From Streptomyces cupreus (GTDB lineage Bacteria; Actinomycetota; Actinomycetes; Streptomycetales; Streptomycetaceae): a stretch of DNA of 64,000 bases. Shown piece after piece: positions 8,230-16,414 of this stretch. The translations under genes and the position numbers were made by a program. Position 1 is the stretch's first letter. Each line of letters opens with the position of its first letter. The notes below the pieces were generated by a model. The model searched no databases and had not been told where the DNA came from. It saw only the letters and a program-made list of their open reading frames with translations. Where the stretch lies: contig NZ_JACMSF010000009.1 in NCBI RefSeq assembly GCF_014257025.1, positions 1 to 64,000 of the forward strand, in the 5' to 3' direction.

Positions 8230-9483
8230 TCAGCCGAGGTCCGTGAACCACGCTTCGATGGCGGACAGTCCCCGGGCGCCGGCCTGCGGCATGAAGTGCG
8301 TGTACGTCCGGAGCGTGAACGCCGGGTCGGAGTGCCCCAGCCACTTCGCGAGCGAGACGATCGACTCACCGGCTTCGAGCATCACCGAGGCGTACGTGTG
8401 GCGCAAGACGTGGAAGCCGTGCTCGCGGCTCGGCTCCCATACACGCGACGGCTTCTCGCCCGGCTGTCGCTTGGGCAGCGGCGGGATGACTCCCGCAGCG
8501 GCGAGCGCGGGCTTCCACGCCTTGGTGTTCCAGGTGGTGCGGTTGATCGCGCCGCGTCGCCCGGTGTAGACGAGCAGCGGGACGGTCACCTTGCGCCGGT
8601 CCTCGCGTGCGAGGTCGGGCTCCTCGGGATCCAGCCACGGCAGGGTGACGTCGATCGGTTCGAAGCGTTCCTGGTGCGTGAGGAGCCGCTTCGCGAGCAC
8701 CTTCGGCAGAGGCACGTCGCGTTCCTTGCCACCTTTGGGCAGGCCGAAGTACAGCTGCGACTTGTACATGAGGATCTGCCGCTCTATATGCACGAAGTCG
8801 CCATGGATGTCACCCGCGCTGAAGCCGAACACCTCACCCTGCCGAAGTCCGCATCCGACGCCGAGGTCGAGCATGATCCGGTAGCGGTCGGCCAGCGCCT
8901 CCCGTACGGCGTCGACACGATCCTGCTCCCAGGCGCGAGCCTTGCGCTCCGGCTTCTTCGGCGGCTTGATCGAGCTGTTGCCCTTGCACGGGTTGCGGTA
9001 CAACCGCTTGTCCTCGACCGCGGCCTGCATGATCGCCTTGAGGTACACCCACGCGACATAGGCGGTGCTCGACGCCACCGCCCTCTGCACGTCGGCCGAC
9101 CACTTGCGCAGCTCCGCGACGCCGACGTCCCTAAGAGCCAGGTCTCCGAGCTGTGGCAGCACCTGCCCCCAGATCCGGTGCCTCATGCTTTCCAGCGTCT
9201 GAGCCGGATGCACCTGGGACGGCCACCAGTGCTTCTCGACATATTCGCGAAGGCTGATCGCACCGTCTCGCGCGTCGACGAAATCCCCTCGACGTGCGTC
9301 GGTCTGTGCCTCGGCCAGCCATGCCTTGGCGTCCGCGACAGTGTCGAAAGACCGGTCGCGGACCCCCGGTATCCCCTTGACGCGGTAGCGCGTGCACTTA
9401 CTCCAAAGGGCGGTGCGCTCGCGCTTGCCCGTCTCCTTGTTCGGCCGCTTCTTGAGCCACCGGTCCTCGATGTAACCCGCCAT
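8230..9483 (-). CDS. int: Tyrosine recombinase, ICE integrase
   Basis: This 417-aa site-specific recombinase joins and excises the element at the rnpB site. Residues 1-65 form an arm-binding N-terminal domain (VRDRSFDTVADAKAWLAEAQ), ~75-160 the SAM-like core-binding domain, and ~185-410 the catalytic domain. The catalytic residues are visible: R214 (GCGLRQGEV), H358 and R361 (FHVLRHTY), H384 (LGHSD) and the nucleophile Y394 (LRTYTHF). Length is normal for actinobacterial phage/ICE integrases. It is the last gene before the attachment site and lies downstream of the excisionase in the same orientation. GGGACTT occurs twice, 9 nt apart, at about 8211-8229 between its end and the site, and could be an arm site. 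Confidence 0.95.
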   Translation of the reverse strand: MAGYIEDRWLKKRPNKETGKRERTALWSKCTRYRVKGIPGVRDRSFDTVADAKAWLAEAQTDARRGDFVDARDGAISLREYVEKHWWPSQVHPAQTLESMRHRIWGQVLPQLGDLALRDVGVAELRKWSADVQRAVASSTAYVAWVYLKAIMQAAVEDKRLYRNPCKGNSSIKPPKKPERKARAWEQDRVDAVREALADRYRIMLDLGVGCGLRQGEVFGFSAGDIHGDFVHIERQILMYKSQLYFGLPKGGKERDVPLPKVLAKRLLTHQERFEPIDVTLPWLDPEEPDLAREDRRKVTVPLLVYTGRRGAINRTTWNTKAWKPALAAAGVIPPLPKRQPGEKPSRVWEPSREHGFHVLRHTYASVMLEAGESIVSLAKWLGHSDPAFTLRTYTHFMPQAGARGLSAIEAWFTDLG

Positions 9484-9610
9484 ACTCGTCTTACCCTCGG
9501 CCTCGCCTTGCTTCTCTCGGCGCGATCTGCGTCGCGATCAGACACACAGACGATCTCCGTGTGCATGAAATTCCGAGTGCTGCTGAACTCCCCAGACCCG
9601 TTTTGCCAAG

Positions 9611-9889
9611 TCAGGCAGCCCGGCGACGCTCACGCTGCCGCGGGGCCTTGTTCAGCGGGTTGAGGGCCGGGTTCGACCGCGAGTCCGCCTGCTGCTGTTC
9701 GCTGAGCCACGCATCGAGCAGGTCCCGGCGGTACATGACCCTCCCGCCGGGCCCCATCCGGAAGCTGGGCGGCCCTTGCCGACGGTGGCGCCAGACGTAC
9801 AGGGTGTTCACCGAGATACCCATGTATTGCGCAGCGTTCTGAACGTTCAGGAACGCAGCCTCAACGGCGGGCATGGACTGGTTGCGCAT
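9611..9889 (-). CDS. xis: Excisionase-like MerR-type helix-turn-helix protein
   Basis: This 92-aa protein has a small DNA-binding domain: NVQNAAQYMGISVNTLYVWR (residues ~15-36), then PPSFRMGPGGRVMYRRDLLDAWL. This is the DUF/HTH_17 excisionase pattern in which a winged helix binds near att sites and biases the integrase towards excision. The tail is basic (RQRERRRAA). The ATG at 9889 was chosen because the HTH follows directly; a second Met at 9874 is possible. It lies 127 nt upstream of int in the same direction, the standard xis-int pairing. Confidence 0.85.
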   Translation of the reverse strand: MRNQSMPAVEAAFLNVQNAAQYMGISVNTLYVWRHRRQGPPSFRMGPGGRVMYRRDLLDAWLSEQQQADSRSNPALNPLNKAPRQRERRRAA

Positions 9890-10086
9890 CGCGTGTCTCC
9901 GAAGTAAGCGCTGCCGAGGCAGCGGTCGTTCCGTCCTCCCGCCCACCGCGCAGCGAGGCCGCACGGATCACTGCTGGCGAGCAGCATCAGAATCCGGAGA
10001 ATCAGTGGTTTGGTGCGGCTGTCACCTCGTGCTAGAGGGCGGCCGACCGTCGTCTACAGCAGGCACGCCATTTCGCGCCCAGGGCC

Positions 10087-10423
10087 GTGATGGACGGCGT
10101 GGCACTCGCCGAGGCGCAGGAGCAACTGGCACGGGCAGACCTCGAGGCTGCGCTGCTGGCCGGCCTGCCGCCGTACAGCATCGAGGCGGCCGCGGACGGG
10201 GAGGAGACGGGCGTGGCCCTGGTGCCGGAGGGCCGCCACGCGCTGCGCCTGGCAGCAGGACCCGGCGGCCGCGCGCCACCTGCCCGTGGGGCTGCGTGAT
10301 GCCCAGCAGGCCGCCATGAACCAGGCGCTGCGCACGATCTTGTCCGCCCATCAATTCGGGATCGCCGAGGGCCCGCTGGGGGAGGCTCCCCTCGTCCTCG
10401 GGCTCACCCGCCCCGACGGGTGA
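10087..10423 (+). pseudogene. Short frameshifted hypothetical gene
   Basis: An ATG at 10087 opens a 70-aa frame (MMDGVALAEAQEQLARADLE...), and a second frame from about 10255 gives QQDPAAARHLPVGLRDAQQA and runs to a TGA at 10421. Both halves have coding-like composition and together suggest one ~110-aa alpha-helical protein broken by a single-base shift near 10255. No family is recognised. It ends in the hairpin at 10396-10431. Sequence error is as likely as decay. Confidence 0.35.
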
Positions 10424-10431
10424 GCCCGAGG
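10396..10431. terminator. Bidirectional hairpin between convergent genes
   Basis: A perfect 14-bp inverted repeat, CCTCGGGCTCACCC / GGGTGAGCCCGAGG, with an 8-nt loop lies between the plus-strand ORF and the minus-strand kinase gene. There is no T tract, as is common for actinomycete terminators. Confidence 0.75.
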
Positions 10432-10514
10432 CGGCTGTGATCAGCGCGGTTGTGGCGGGTAGGCGGTGCTGCCGGCGGTCGCCAGGACGCGGCTGCTGCT
10501 GGGGGAGCAGGTGG

Positions 10515-12110
10515 TCATTGTGCGGCGAACCCGGTACAAGCGATGTAGCGCTGTGAGCCGTCTCCGACGGACCAGGCCACGGTATATGTGCCTGGTGGGT
10601 AGTCGGCGACGGCTCCCGGGAAGTCTCCGGGCCAGACCACGGTGGCCGGAGTGTCGGAGTGCACGGTGGTGCGTGCCAGGCGTGAGGTGCCGTCGGGCAG
10701 GTAGACGCGGGCCAGGACGGGCATCTCGGTCTGTACGGGGTCGATGTTGCCGTACTTGTTGCGCAGGGTGAGTTCCACTGCGTCTCCGGCCCGGACGTCG
10801 CCGGGGGCGACGTACTGCCACGCCCCGTCGACTTCTGCTTCTTTCCGGGGCGCGCAGTCGAGCTGGTCCGGCAGGTAAGTGAACGGCGGGGGCTGCAGCG
10901 GGGAGGGGAACGTCGGCGACGGCGCGCGGGCTTCCTCGGAAGCGACGGCGGGCGTAGCTGGGGAGGGCGTCGGCGACGCGGTGTCGCGGGACTCCCCGCT
11001 GCGGGTCGGCTCCGCCGCGGGCGGGGCGCTGTGGGCCTTCGTCTGGCCGCTGGGCAGCGCCGTTTCCTGGCCCTGCTCGGGTGTGGAGGCTGATGATGCG
11101 GCGATTGCTCCGCCGATGCCGCCCACAACAGCCGCGATGGCAGCGACCGCAGCCAGTAGCTTGACTCGGCGGCCGCGGGCAGCGGTGGGCCAGGCAGCGT
11201 CGTTCTCGGGCGGCAGGTCCCAGTGGGCGCTCACCAGATCGGAAACCAGTGTTGGCTGCTCCTGAGCGCGCGGGGTAGCGGCTGTGGCCTGCGCGGCGAG
11301 CAGCGCCGTACAGGCGTCGCGGAGTTCGGCTGCGGTCGGCCGGGCGTCGGGTTCCTTGGCGAGTGCCTGCACAACCAGCGGCAGCAGGGCCTCGGGCATG
11401 CCCTGCACGTCCGGCTCGGCGGAGAGAACCCGGAAGGCCACGGCATCGGGGGCGCCGGTGCCGAAGGGGAGGCGGCCGGTTGCAGCGTAGGCGATCAACG
11501 CGCCCCAGGCGAAAATGTCCCCTGCGGGGCCCACTTCACCTGTGCGGTAGTGCTCCGGACTGATCCAGCCGGGAGTGCCGGTCATCACCCCGGTGCGGGT
11601 CACCGAGGTGCCGTCCAGGAGGTGGGCGATGCCGAAGTCCAGCAACCGGGGGCCGGCCGGGGCGAGGATGACGTTCTGGGGTTTCACATCCCGGTGGATG
11701 ACGCCCGACTCGTGCACTGCGGCGAGCGCGGCCGCGGTTCCGGCTGCCAGCGCGTACAGACGGGCCCCGCCCAGGGCGCCGCTCGAGGCGAGATGCTGGT
11801 CGAGGGTGGGGCCAGGGACAAAGGCAGTGGCCAGCCACGGAACGGTGCCGTCGGTGTCGGCATCATGGACGGGCACCAGACAGGGTCCTGTCACCTGCTG
11901 GGAGAGTCGCACCTCCCGACGGAAGCGGGCCCGGAACTCGTCGTCTGCCGCCTGCGCGGGGTGGACGACCTTGACTGCTACCTGCAGTCCTGAGGAGTCG
12001 AGCGCGGCATACACGGAGCCCATGCCGCCCGTCCCGAGCCGCCCGATGACGCGGTAGGGGCCTATGCGGCGAGGATCGCCCGGGTGCACCGGCTGGATAC
12101 GGCTGGACAC
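10515..12110 (-). CDS. Membrane-anchored Ser/Thr protein kinase
   Basis: This 531-aa Hanks-type kinase has its kinase domain at residues ~17-270: glycine loop GRLGTGGMGSVY, catalytic Lys47 (VAVKVV), VIHRDVKPQNV, LDFGIAHL and SPEHYRTG (APE-like). After an Ala-rich juxtamembrane segment comes one transmembrane helix (about 325-348, LLAAVAAIAAVVGGIGGAIA), then a Pro/Thr-rich linker and an extracytoplasmic C-terminal domain of ~110 residues (SRLARTTVHSDTPATVVWPG) with two Cys that may pair. There are no PASTA repeats. The substrate is unknown. It is monocistronic, ends at a convergent hairpin, and is separate from the soluble kinase at 34.2 kb. Confidence 0.9.
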   Translation of the reverse strand: MSSRIQPVHPGDPRRIGPYRVIGRLGTGGMGSVYAALDSSGLQVAVKVVHPAQAADDEFRARFRREVRLSQQVTGPCLVPVHDADTDGTVPWLATAFVPGPTLDQHLASSGALGGARLYALAAGTAAALAAVHESGVIHRDVKPQNVILAPAGPRLLDFGIAHLLDGTSVTRTGVMTGTPGWISPEHYRTGEVGPAGDIFAWGALIAYAATGRLPFGTGAPDAVAFRVLSAEPDVQGMPEALLPLVVQALAKEPDARPTAAELRDACTALLAAQATAATPRAQEQPTLVSDLVSAHWDLPPENDAAWPTAARGRRVKLLAAVAAIAAVVGGIGGAIAASSASTPEQGQETALPSGQTKAHSAPPAAEPTRSGESRDTASPTPSPATPAVASEEARAPSPTFPSPLQPPPFTYLPDQLDCAPRKEAEVDGAWQYVAPGDVRAGDAVELTLRNKYGNIDPVQTEMPVLARVYLPDGTSRLARTTVHSDTPATVVWPGDFPGAVADYPPGTYTVAWSVGDGSQRYIACTGFAAQ

Positions 12111-12358
12111 AAAGGCTCCTCAAACATGATCAGCGGCGCGTATCGGCCGGGCGGGTGCTGCATGTTATCGAGCGATCCCGCCCCTACGTCTCGCACGCCC
12201 GAAGCCCAGCAGGCACCCGGGCCGCGTCCACGTCGTGCAGGACGGCACCGTCCACCCCACGCGGGTACTGCACCTGACGGACGCCGAAGTCGCCGCGTGG
12301 GCCAGCGACCAGGAGACCGAGACGCGCTGACCCCTGCCGCACCGAAACGGACGGCCGA

Positions 12359-13717
12359 TTGTCAGACCCCCTCCGTACTCTTGGCGCTCAGCCGCTTGGG
12401 CTACGGCCCGTGCTGGGCCTTGGATCACGAGAAGCGGGACCGCACAGTGACATCGATCTACCTCTCCTCCGACAACCCCGGTGGATACCGAAGACCGAGG
12501 CCGACCTGCAGGCCGCCGTCGACGGCGGCCTCTTCGAGGAAAGCCACCACCTCGACCTCAAGAAGGCCCCGAACAGCAAGGGCGACAACAAGGAACTCGC
12601 GCGGGACCTGGCCTCGTTCGCCGTCGATGGCGGCACCCTGATCATCGGGGTGCAGGAGAACAAGGAAAGCCGCACCTTCGAACTCGCCCCCCAGCCGCTG
12701 AACGGACTGCCGGAGAAGGTCGAATCCGTGGCACGGACCATCCCCGACCCGCCGCTCACCGTCATCACCGAGGAGATCAGCTCAGCGGCCGACGACGGAA
12801 CCGGCTACCTCATCGTCCACATCCCGGCCAGCCCCGTCGCACCGCACATGGTCGACAACAGGTACTTCGGCCGCGGCGACAAGACGAAGTACCAGATGGG
12901 CGACGCCGAGGTCGTCGCCCTGCACACAAGGCGACGCAACACCGAAGCCGACACCCTCGCCCTGCTGCGCAAGGAGATGGACGAAGACCCGCTGCGCGAC
13001 GTCGGCGCCCAGTCCCACCTCTTCCTGGTGGCCCAGCCCACAGCCGGACGACGGGACATGTGCCTGCCCATCACCGGCGCCCAGGACTGGAACCTCCGCC
13101 TGCACACACTGATCACCCGCGTCCAGGAAAACCAGAAACTCCGGGCGGCGCTCTCGGACCAGGGCTTCAGCCCCGACCTGAGCCACGCCCACCAAGGGCG
13201 CCGACGCGCCAGGGGAGTGGCTCTCAGCTCCTCAAGTCTCAAGTCCGACCGCACCTACGCCGCAGAGGGCAACTGGGGCGATGAACACGTAATCGAAGTT
13301 CAACTCTTCGAGGATGGCGGACTACGGCTGTTCATGACCCGTCTCTCCGACAGCCTCCACGACCGGTATACGCCGGAAGAAGACGCGGAGCAGGTTCTCT
13401 TCGATGCGGGCGCCGTCATCCTCACCCGGCACATGCTGGAGCTGATCCGCCTCGTCTCCGAAGACGTGGGCTACCACGGGAACTGGGCGGTGGCGGTCGG
13501 AGCCAGCCGACTCCGCGGCCGTCGCAGGTACGCCGGACAGTCGCACTTCCCCAGCAACCACAGGTACAGCGCCGACACTTACGAGGAGAGCACCGGCGCG
13601 ACCTTGGCCGAACTGCGTGAAGCACCAGGCACGGTGACCCGCAGGCTCCTCGGCCCCCTGCTCCGCTCGCTGGACTCCGAAGCGCTGTTCGCGAAGGCCC
13701 TGACCGACGAAGGATGA
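12359..13717 (+). CDS. AlbA_2 / Schlafen-like ATP-binding domain protein
   Basis: Residues ~45-170 of the 452-aa frame form an AlbA_2 (divergent AAA_4, Schlafen-core-like) domain: ESHHLDLKKAPNSKGDNKEL, DLASFAVDGGTLIIGV, and later YFGRGDKTKYQM. Such domains bind nucleic acids or nucleotides, and Schlafen relatives are nucleases or translation regulators. The C-terminal ~280 residues are unrecognised. The frame opens with TTG at 12359 (GTG at 12410 also possible). However, a different frame starting GTG at about 12450 reads VTSIYLSSDNP just before the AlbA_2 segment and looks like the true N-terminus. That implies a one-base shift near 12480 in CCCCGG. It lies upstream of the PIN-domain gene, same strand. 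Confidence 0.7.
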   Translation: MSDPLRTLGAQPLGLRPVLGLGSREAGPHSDIDLPLLRQPRWIPKTEADLQAAVDGGLFEESHHLDLKKAPNSKGDNKELARDLASFAVDGGTLIIGVQENKESRTFELAPQPLNGLPEKVESVARTIPDPPLTVITEEISSAADDGTGYLIVHIPASPVAPHMVDNRYFGRGDKTKYQMGDAEVVALHTRRRNTEADTLALLRKEMDEDPLRDVGAQSHLFLVAQPTAGRRDMCLPITGAQDWNLRLHTLITRVQENQKLRAALSDQGFSPDLSHAHQGRRRARGVALSSSSLKSDRTYAAEGNWGDEHVIEVQLFEDGGLRLFMTRLSDSLHDRYTPEEDAEQVLFDAGAVILTRHMLELIRLVSEDVGYHGNWAVAVGASRLRGRRRYAGQSHFPSNHRYSADTYEESTGATLAELREAPGTVTRRLLGPLLRSLDSEALFAKALTDEG

Positions 13718-14022
13718 GCTTCGGCTTCATGAGACACCACGGGCCCCGGGGGATCAGCCATGACTTCCCGGGACCCACTGTCATCCTGGGGCGGGTGGCG
13801 GACCAGGGAGTGCGCGCATTGCTGCCGATCGAGCGTCGCCCTCGCCCCGGGCACGGCGGGCCCGAAGGAAAAATACCGCTCGGCTGCGATCTGCGTGCGG
13901 ATCTCCGCGCTGGTGATGTACACAGAGCAGTCCCGGCACATGCTCCGCCGACCCACGGGACGGGGGCGGCAGAGCACGTGCGGGTTGGCATCTCCCCGGG
14001 CGGAAATTGCGTTCACGGACAT
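13579..14022 (-). CDS. Hypothetical protein with Cys-rich N-terminus
   Basis: From an ATG at 14022 the minus strand reads a 147-aa protein beginning MSVNAISARGDANPHVLCRP, then MCRDCSVYITSAEIRTQIAA. The three Cys (C..CRDC) suggest a small zinc-binding knuckle. It fills most of the otherwise empty 330 bp between two plus-strand genes and overlaps the end of the AlbA_2 gene by ~139 bp, with no clear ribosome-binding site. Composition of the first ~95 residues looks protein-like; the overlapping tail (SSERSRGPRSLRV) looks like antisense noise. Possibly a real gene truncated at its end. Weak support. Confidence 0.35.
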   Translation of the reverse strand: MSVNAISARGDANPHVLCRPRPVGRRSMCRDCSVYITSAEIRTQIAAERYFSFGPAVPGARATLDRQQCAHSLVRHPPQDDSGSREVMADPPGPVVSHEAEAHPSSVRAFANSASESSERSRGPRSLRVTVPGASRSSAKVAPVLSS

Positions 14023-14046
14023 GCTGAAGGGGCCTACGCTCCCGTC

Positions 14047-15039
14047 ATGTACAGCAGCGCGTCTGACCGTCCGCGTCCTTTGACCGGCGGATTCCGGCTC
14101 GGGGTCTTCGACACGTCGGTGCTCACCTCGGACATCACCGCGGCGTTGGGCCGTGGCCGACCGTCCTCGATCCTGGACGGGATGCGGCACGGGACGCTGC
14201 GCGGCTTCATCCCGCACTACGTGTGGGCGGAGGTACCGCGCGTGCTGGCCGACCGCAAGCGTGAGGGCGGCACCTTCGACCTCGCGAAGGCGGAGGAGAT
14301 GTGGTGGCGGGAGTACGTGCCACTGCTGCATGTCGTCTCAGTGTCCGGGCTGCCCATGACGGCAGCTGCCGACAAGCTTGCCCAGGAGGACCTCAGCGAT
14401 GTCGGCATCCTCCAACTCGCGGGCATCCTCGCTCCCGTCGTACTTCTCGCCGCCGACCCAGACTTGATCCGCCACGACGTCGCCGTACGGGACTGGGGAG
14501 CAGTGCGGGCCCTGCTCGGCAAGATCGGCAACGCCGAGAACGGGATCCAGGGCAGCACCACCGCGGTCATGGGCACCGGCTACGCCGTGGTTGGTACGGT
14601 CCGTCTGGCCCGCGCCCACCCGGTGGCCACCGGTGTGCTCGCGACCGCCGCCAGCATCTACGCGTACCGCCATCGCGTCCGGTTCGCGGGCAACGGCCGC
14701 GCGACGCTGGCACGGTTCGGTGCAGAAGCCCTGAGGGTTCTGGGCGAGCCCTTCGTCCAACACGAGGTGCACGTCCGCAGGTGGAGAGAGGCCGAACGCG
14801 GCACCGCAGGAAGTGACTTGCTCTCCCAGGTCGCTCGGCTGCTTGCCCGCGCACCCGAACCGATGACCCGCACCGACATCCTCGCCGCCCTCCCCGCACC
14901 CGCGCACGAGCCTCACCGTCGGCAGATGGATGGACTGGGCCGTCTGCTGCAGCGCTTCCCCGCCTTCCACCAGGCGGCACCAGGCAGATGGCAGGTCGGA
15001 AGGACCAACGTGCAGATCACGGCCCCTCCGTGGGCATAG
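14047..15039 (+). CDS. PIN-domain protein
   Basis: The start is placed at the ATG 14047, because the open frame upstream is Pro/Arg noise. The protein (330 aa) begins with a short leader and then GVFDTSVLTSDI (residues ~18-30), the first acidic strand of a PIN (PilT N-terminal) RNase fold. Further acidic positions follow in WAEVPRVLADRK (about 61-72), QEDLSDVGILQLAGI (119-133) and LLAADPDLI. The middle has a hydrophobic helical pair (about 180-215, TTAVMGTGYAVVGTV), and the C-terminal ~100 residues look winged-helix-like (SQVARLLARAPEPMTRTDIL). Predicted function is Mg-dependent RNA cleavage. There is no VapB-type antitoxin beside it, so it is not a simple VapC toxin. Confidence 0.7.
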   Translation: MYSSASDRPRPLTGGFRLGVFDTSVLTSDITAALGRGRPSSILDGMRHGTLRGFIPHYVWAEVPRVLADRKREGGTFDLAKAEEMWWREYVPLLHVVSVSGLPMTAAADKLAQEDLSDVGILQLAGILAPVVLLAADPDLIRHDVAVRDWGAVRALLGKIGNAENGIQGSTTAVMGTGYAVVGTVRLARAHPVATGVLATAASIYAYRHRVRFAGNGRATLARFGAEALRVLGEPFVQHEVHVRRWREAERGTAGSDLLSQVARLLARAPEPMTRTDILAALPAPAHEPHRRQMDGLGRLLQRFPAFHQAAPGRWQVGRTNVQITAPPWA

Positions 15040-15366
15040 CGGTGTCCGATCGTGTGACTCCCAAGGGTGTTCTCACGACTCCTGCGGGTGCCGGATTGGC
15101 ATTCCCGTCATAGGTGGGTGCAGGATGCGCAGCGAAGGATCCATCGTCAACTGCCGTCCCAATGAGGCAATTCGGCATCATGGATCTCTTCGCGGGGGGG
15201 CGGCGGTCCAAACCAGGGCGCGCACTCTCCGTTCGACCACCGTGGTCCCCGATAGGTAAATGGGGAGCCCCGAAGGACGCACCCAAGCTTTGGACGGCGG
15301 AGGGTACGGCCGAGGACTCCCCTGCGTCGTATCGGGATCACATCAGCACGAGCGAAATCACGAGAG
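15040..15366. other. Intergenic stretch without recognisable gene
   Basis: No convincing frame, RNA gene or terminator is seen on either strand here. Confidence 0.5.
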
Positions 15367-15594
15367 ATGAATCCTGAACCGACACCTCGGAACGGTACAC
15401 CAAGGGAAATGACGTCCCGTTCTGCCCAGGTCAGCCAGGCGGCTTCTGCCATCACCGCACTGTTGGCGATGGTGGCGATCTGCCTCCTGGCGGCGCGCGG
15501 GCATACGGCACAGATCCCTGCTGTGGCGTGGTTCGGCGGCACTGTCGTCGCCGGTGGCACGATCATGAGCGTGACTGTCCACATCCGCCGCTGA
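15367..15594 (+). CDS. Small two-helix membrane protein
   Basis: This 75-aa protein has two hydrophobic segments (about residues 25-43, ASAITALLAMVAICLLAA, and 50-70, IPAVAWFGGTVVAGGTIM) and a basic C-terminus (VHIRR). The ATG at 15367 follows a GAGAG motif; a second ATG lies at residue 15. No family is recognised. It stands alone between a gene-free stretch and a convergent gene. Confidence 0.5.
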   Translation: MNPEPTPRNGTPREMTSRSAQVSQAASAITALLAMVAICLLAARGHTAQIPAVAWFGGTVVAGGTIMSVTVHIRR

Positions 15595-15679
15595 CCGCAA
15601 GCGCGGAGCACGCGATCGGTCCGTCCCAGGCATCTCGGGTGCACGGGCGGGCCGATCGCCGTCTACGGGAGCGGACTTG

Positions 15680-16225
15680 CTATGGCTCCTCTGTTCCCAG
15701 AGCCCTCCGGGCGGCCTGCTGGAAGGCTCGGTCCGGAGCGCGTTTGGCCTGCCAAGCCTGCTGGAAGCGGTCGGAGTACTCATCGAGTCGGCCGTGTCCC
15801 TCCCGTCGGGCCGCCGCGAACCAGTCCATCCCCGCCCTCTCCCATTCGTACATGGCCACGCGCAGTTCCTCGGCCGCCTCCGCGGCCGTTACCGGCCCGG
15901 CGACGGCAACGGCCGCGACCGCGGTGCTGAACTGGGTCCACGCCTCATGTACCTCCGCGAAGGCGGCCCGCCACTGCTCCGGCGTGGACTGCTCGTTCCA
16001 CACGACGTCGGAAAACCGCCACCACGCATTCGACAACAGCTTCGTACTTGCAATGCACGCTCCGTACGCTTCCCGACGCGCGACTTCGCGCCGATACTCC
16101 CGGTCGGCCTGCAACTGCCGTTGCTGCTGCCGCCCTTGCCCGAGTGCGGAGATCCAACCGCCGGCCACAGCCCCCAGCGCGCCAACCGCCGCGCCCACCA
16201 GTCCCACCACGCTCGCGTCCATCAC
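15680..16225 (-). CDS. Hypothetical protein, N-terminal membrane helix plus coiled coil
   Basis: This 181-aa protein has an N-terminal glycine-rich hydrophobic helix (residues ~5-27, VGLVGAAVGALGAVAGGWIS) followed by a long charged helix (QQQRQLQADREYRREVARRE) and more helical segments with many Trp (EAWTQF, WFAAARREG). The layout suggests a membrane-tethered helical protein. Similar proteins are scattered in Streptomyces mobile regions. It lies downstream of the large helicase operon on the same strand, about 190 bp away and beyond a hairpin, so probably a separate unit. No function can be assigned. Confidence 0.6.
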   Translation of the reverse strand: MMDASVVGLVGAAVGALGAVAGGWISALGQGRQQQRQLQADREYRREVARREAYGACIASTKLLSNAWWRFSDVVWNEQSTPEQWRAAFAEVHEAWTQFSTAVAAVAVAGPVTAAEAAEELRVAMYEWERAGMDWFAAARREGHGRLDEYSDRFQQAWQAKRAPDRAFQQAARRALGTEEP

Positions 16226-16263
16226 CGGGCATTAGATCGCGAGGTCCGTGCTACGGCCAGAGT

Positions 16264-16281
16264 GCCCGCCAGGAGGCGGGC
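16264..16281. terminator. GC hairpin after the helicase operon
   Basis: A 7-bp inverted repeat GCCCGCC / GGCGGGC with a 4-nt loop lies ~130 bp beyond the stop of the last operon gene. No T tract. Possible terminator. Confidence 0.35.
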
Positions 16282-16414
16282 CATGCAGCGTGAACCGATC
16301 CGGGTCTGAAGAAGGTGGCGGACTGTCCCGAGATGGATGAAGCGGTCCGCGGCGTGGGCACCCACAGCGGCGCTGCCCCATGGCAGTGCTCGCAGCGGCA
16401 CAGATCAACCAGGC

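Noticed and set aside
8144..8230. Possible remaining body of RNase P RNA upstream of the 3' end
   Set aside because: The sequence shows none of the conserved RNase P cores; it is the spacer next to the integrase gene.
12122..12330. Short plus-strand frame ending VLHLTDAEVAAWASDQETE
   Set aside because: The last ~30 codons look protein-like but there is no start or family; probably a gene fragment.
13714..14046. N-terminal extension of the PIN-domain protein to 441 residues
   Set aside because: The extension is Pro/Arg/His-rich with no domain character; the ATG at 14047 directly precedes the PIN fold.
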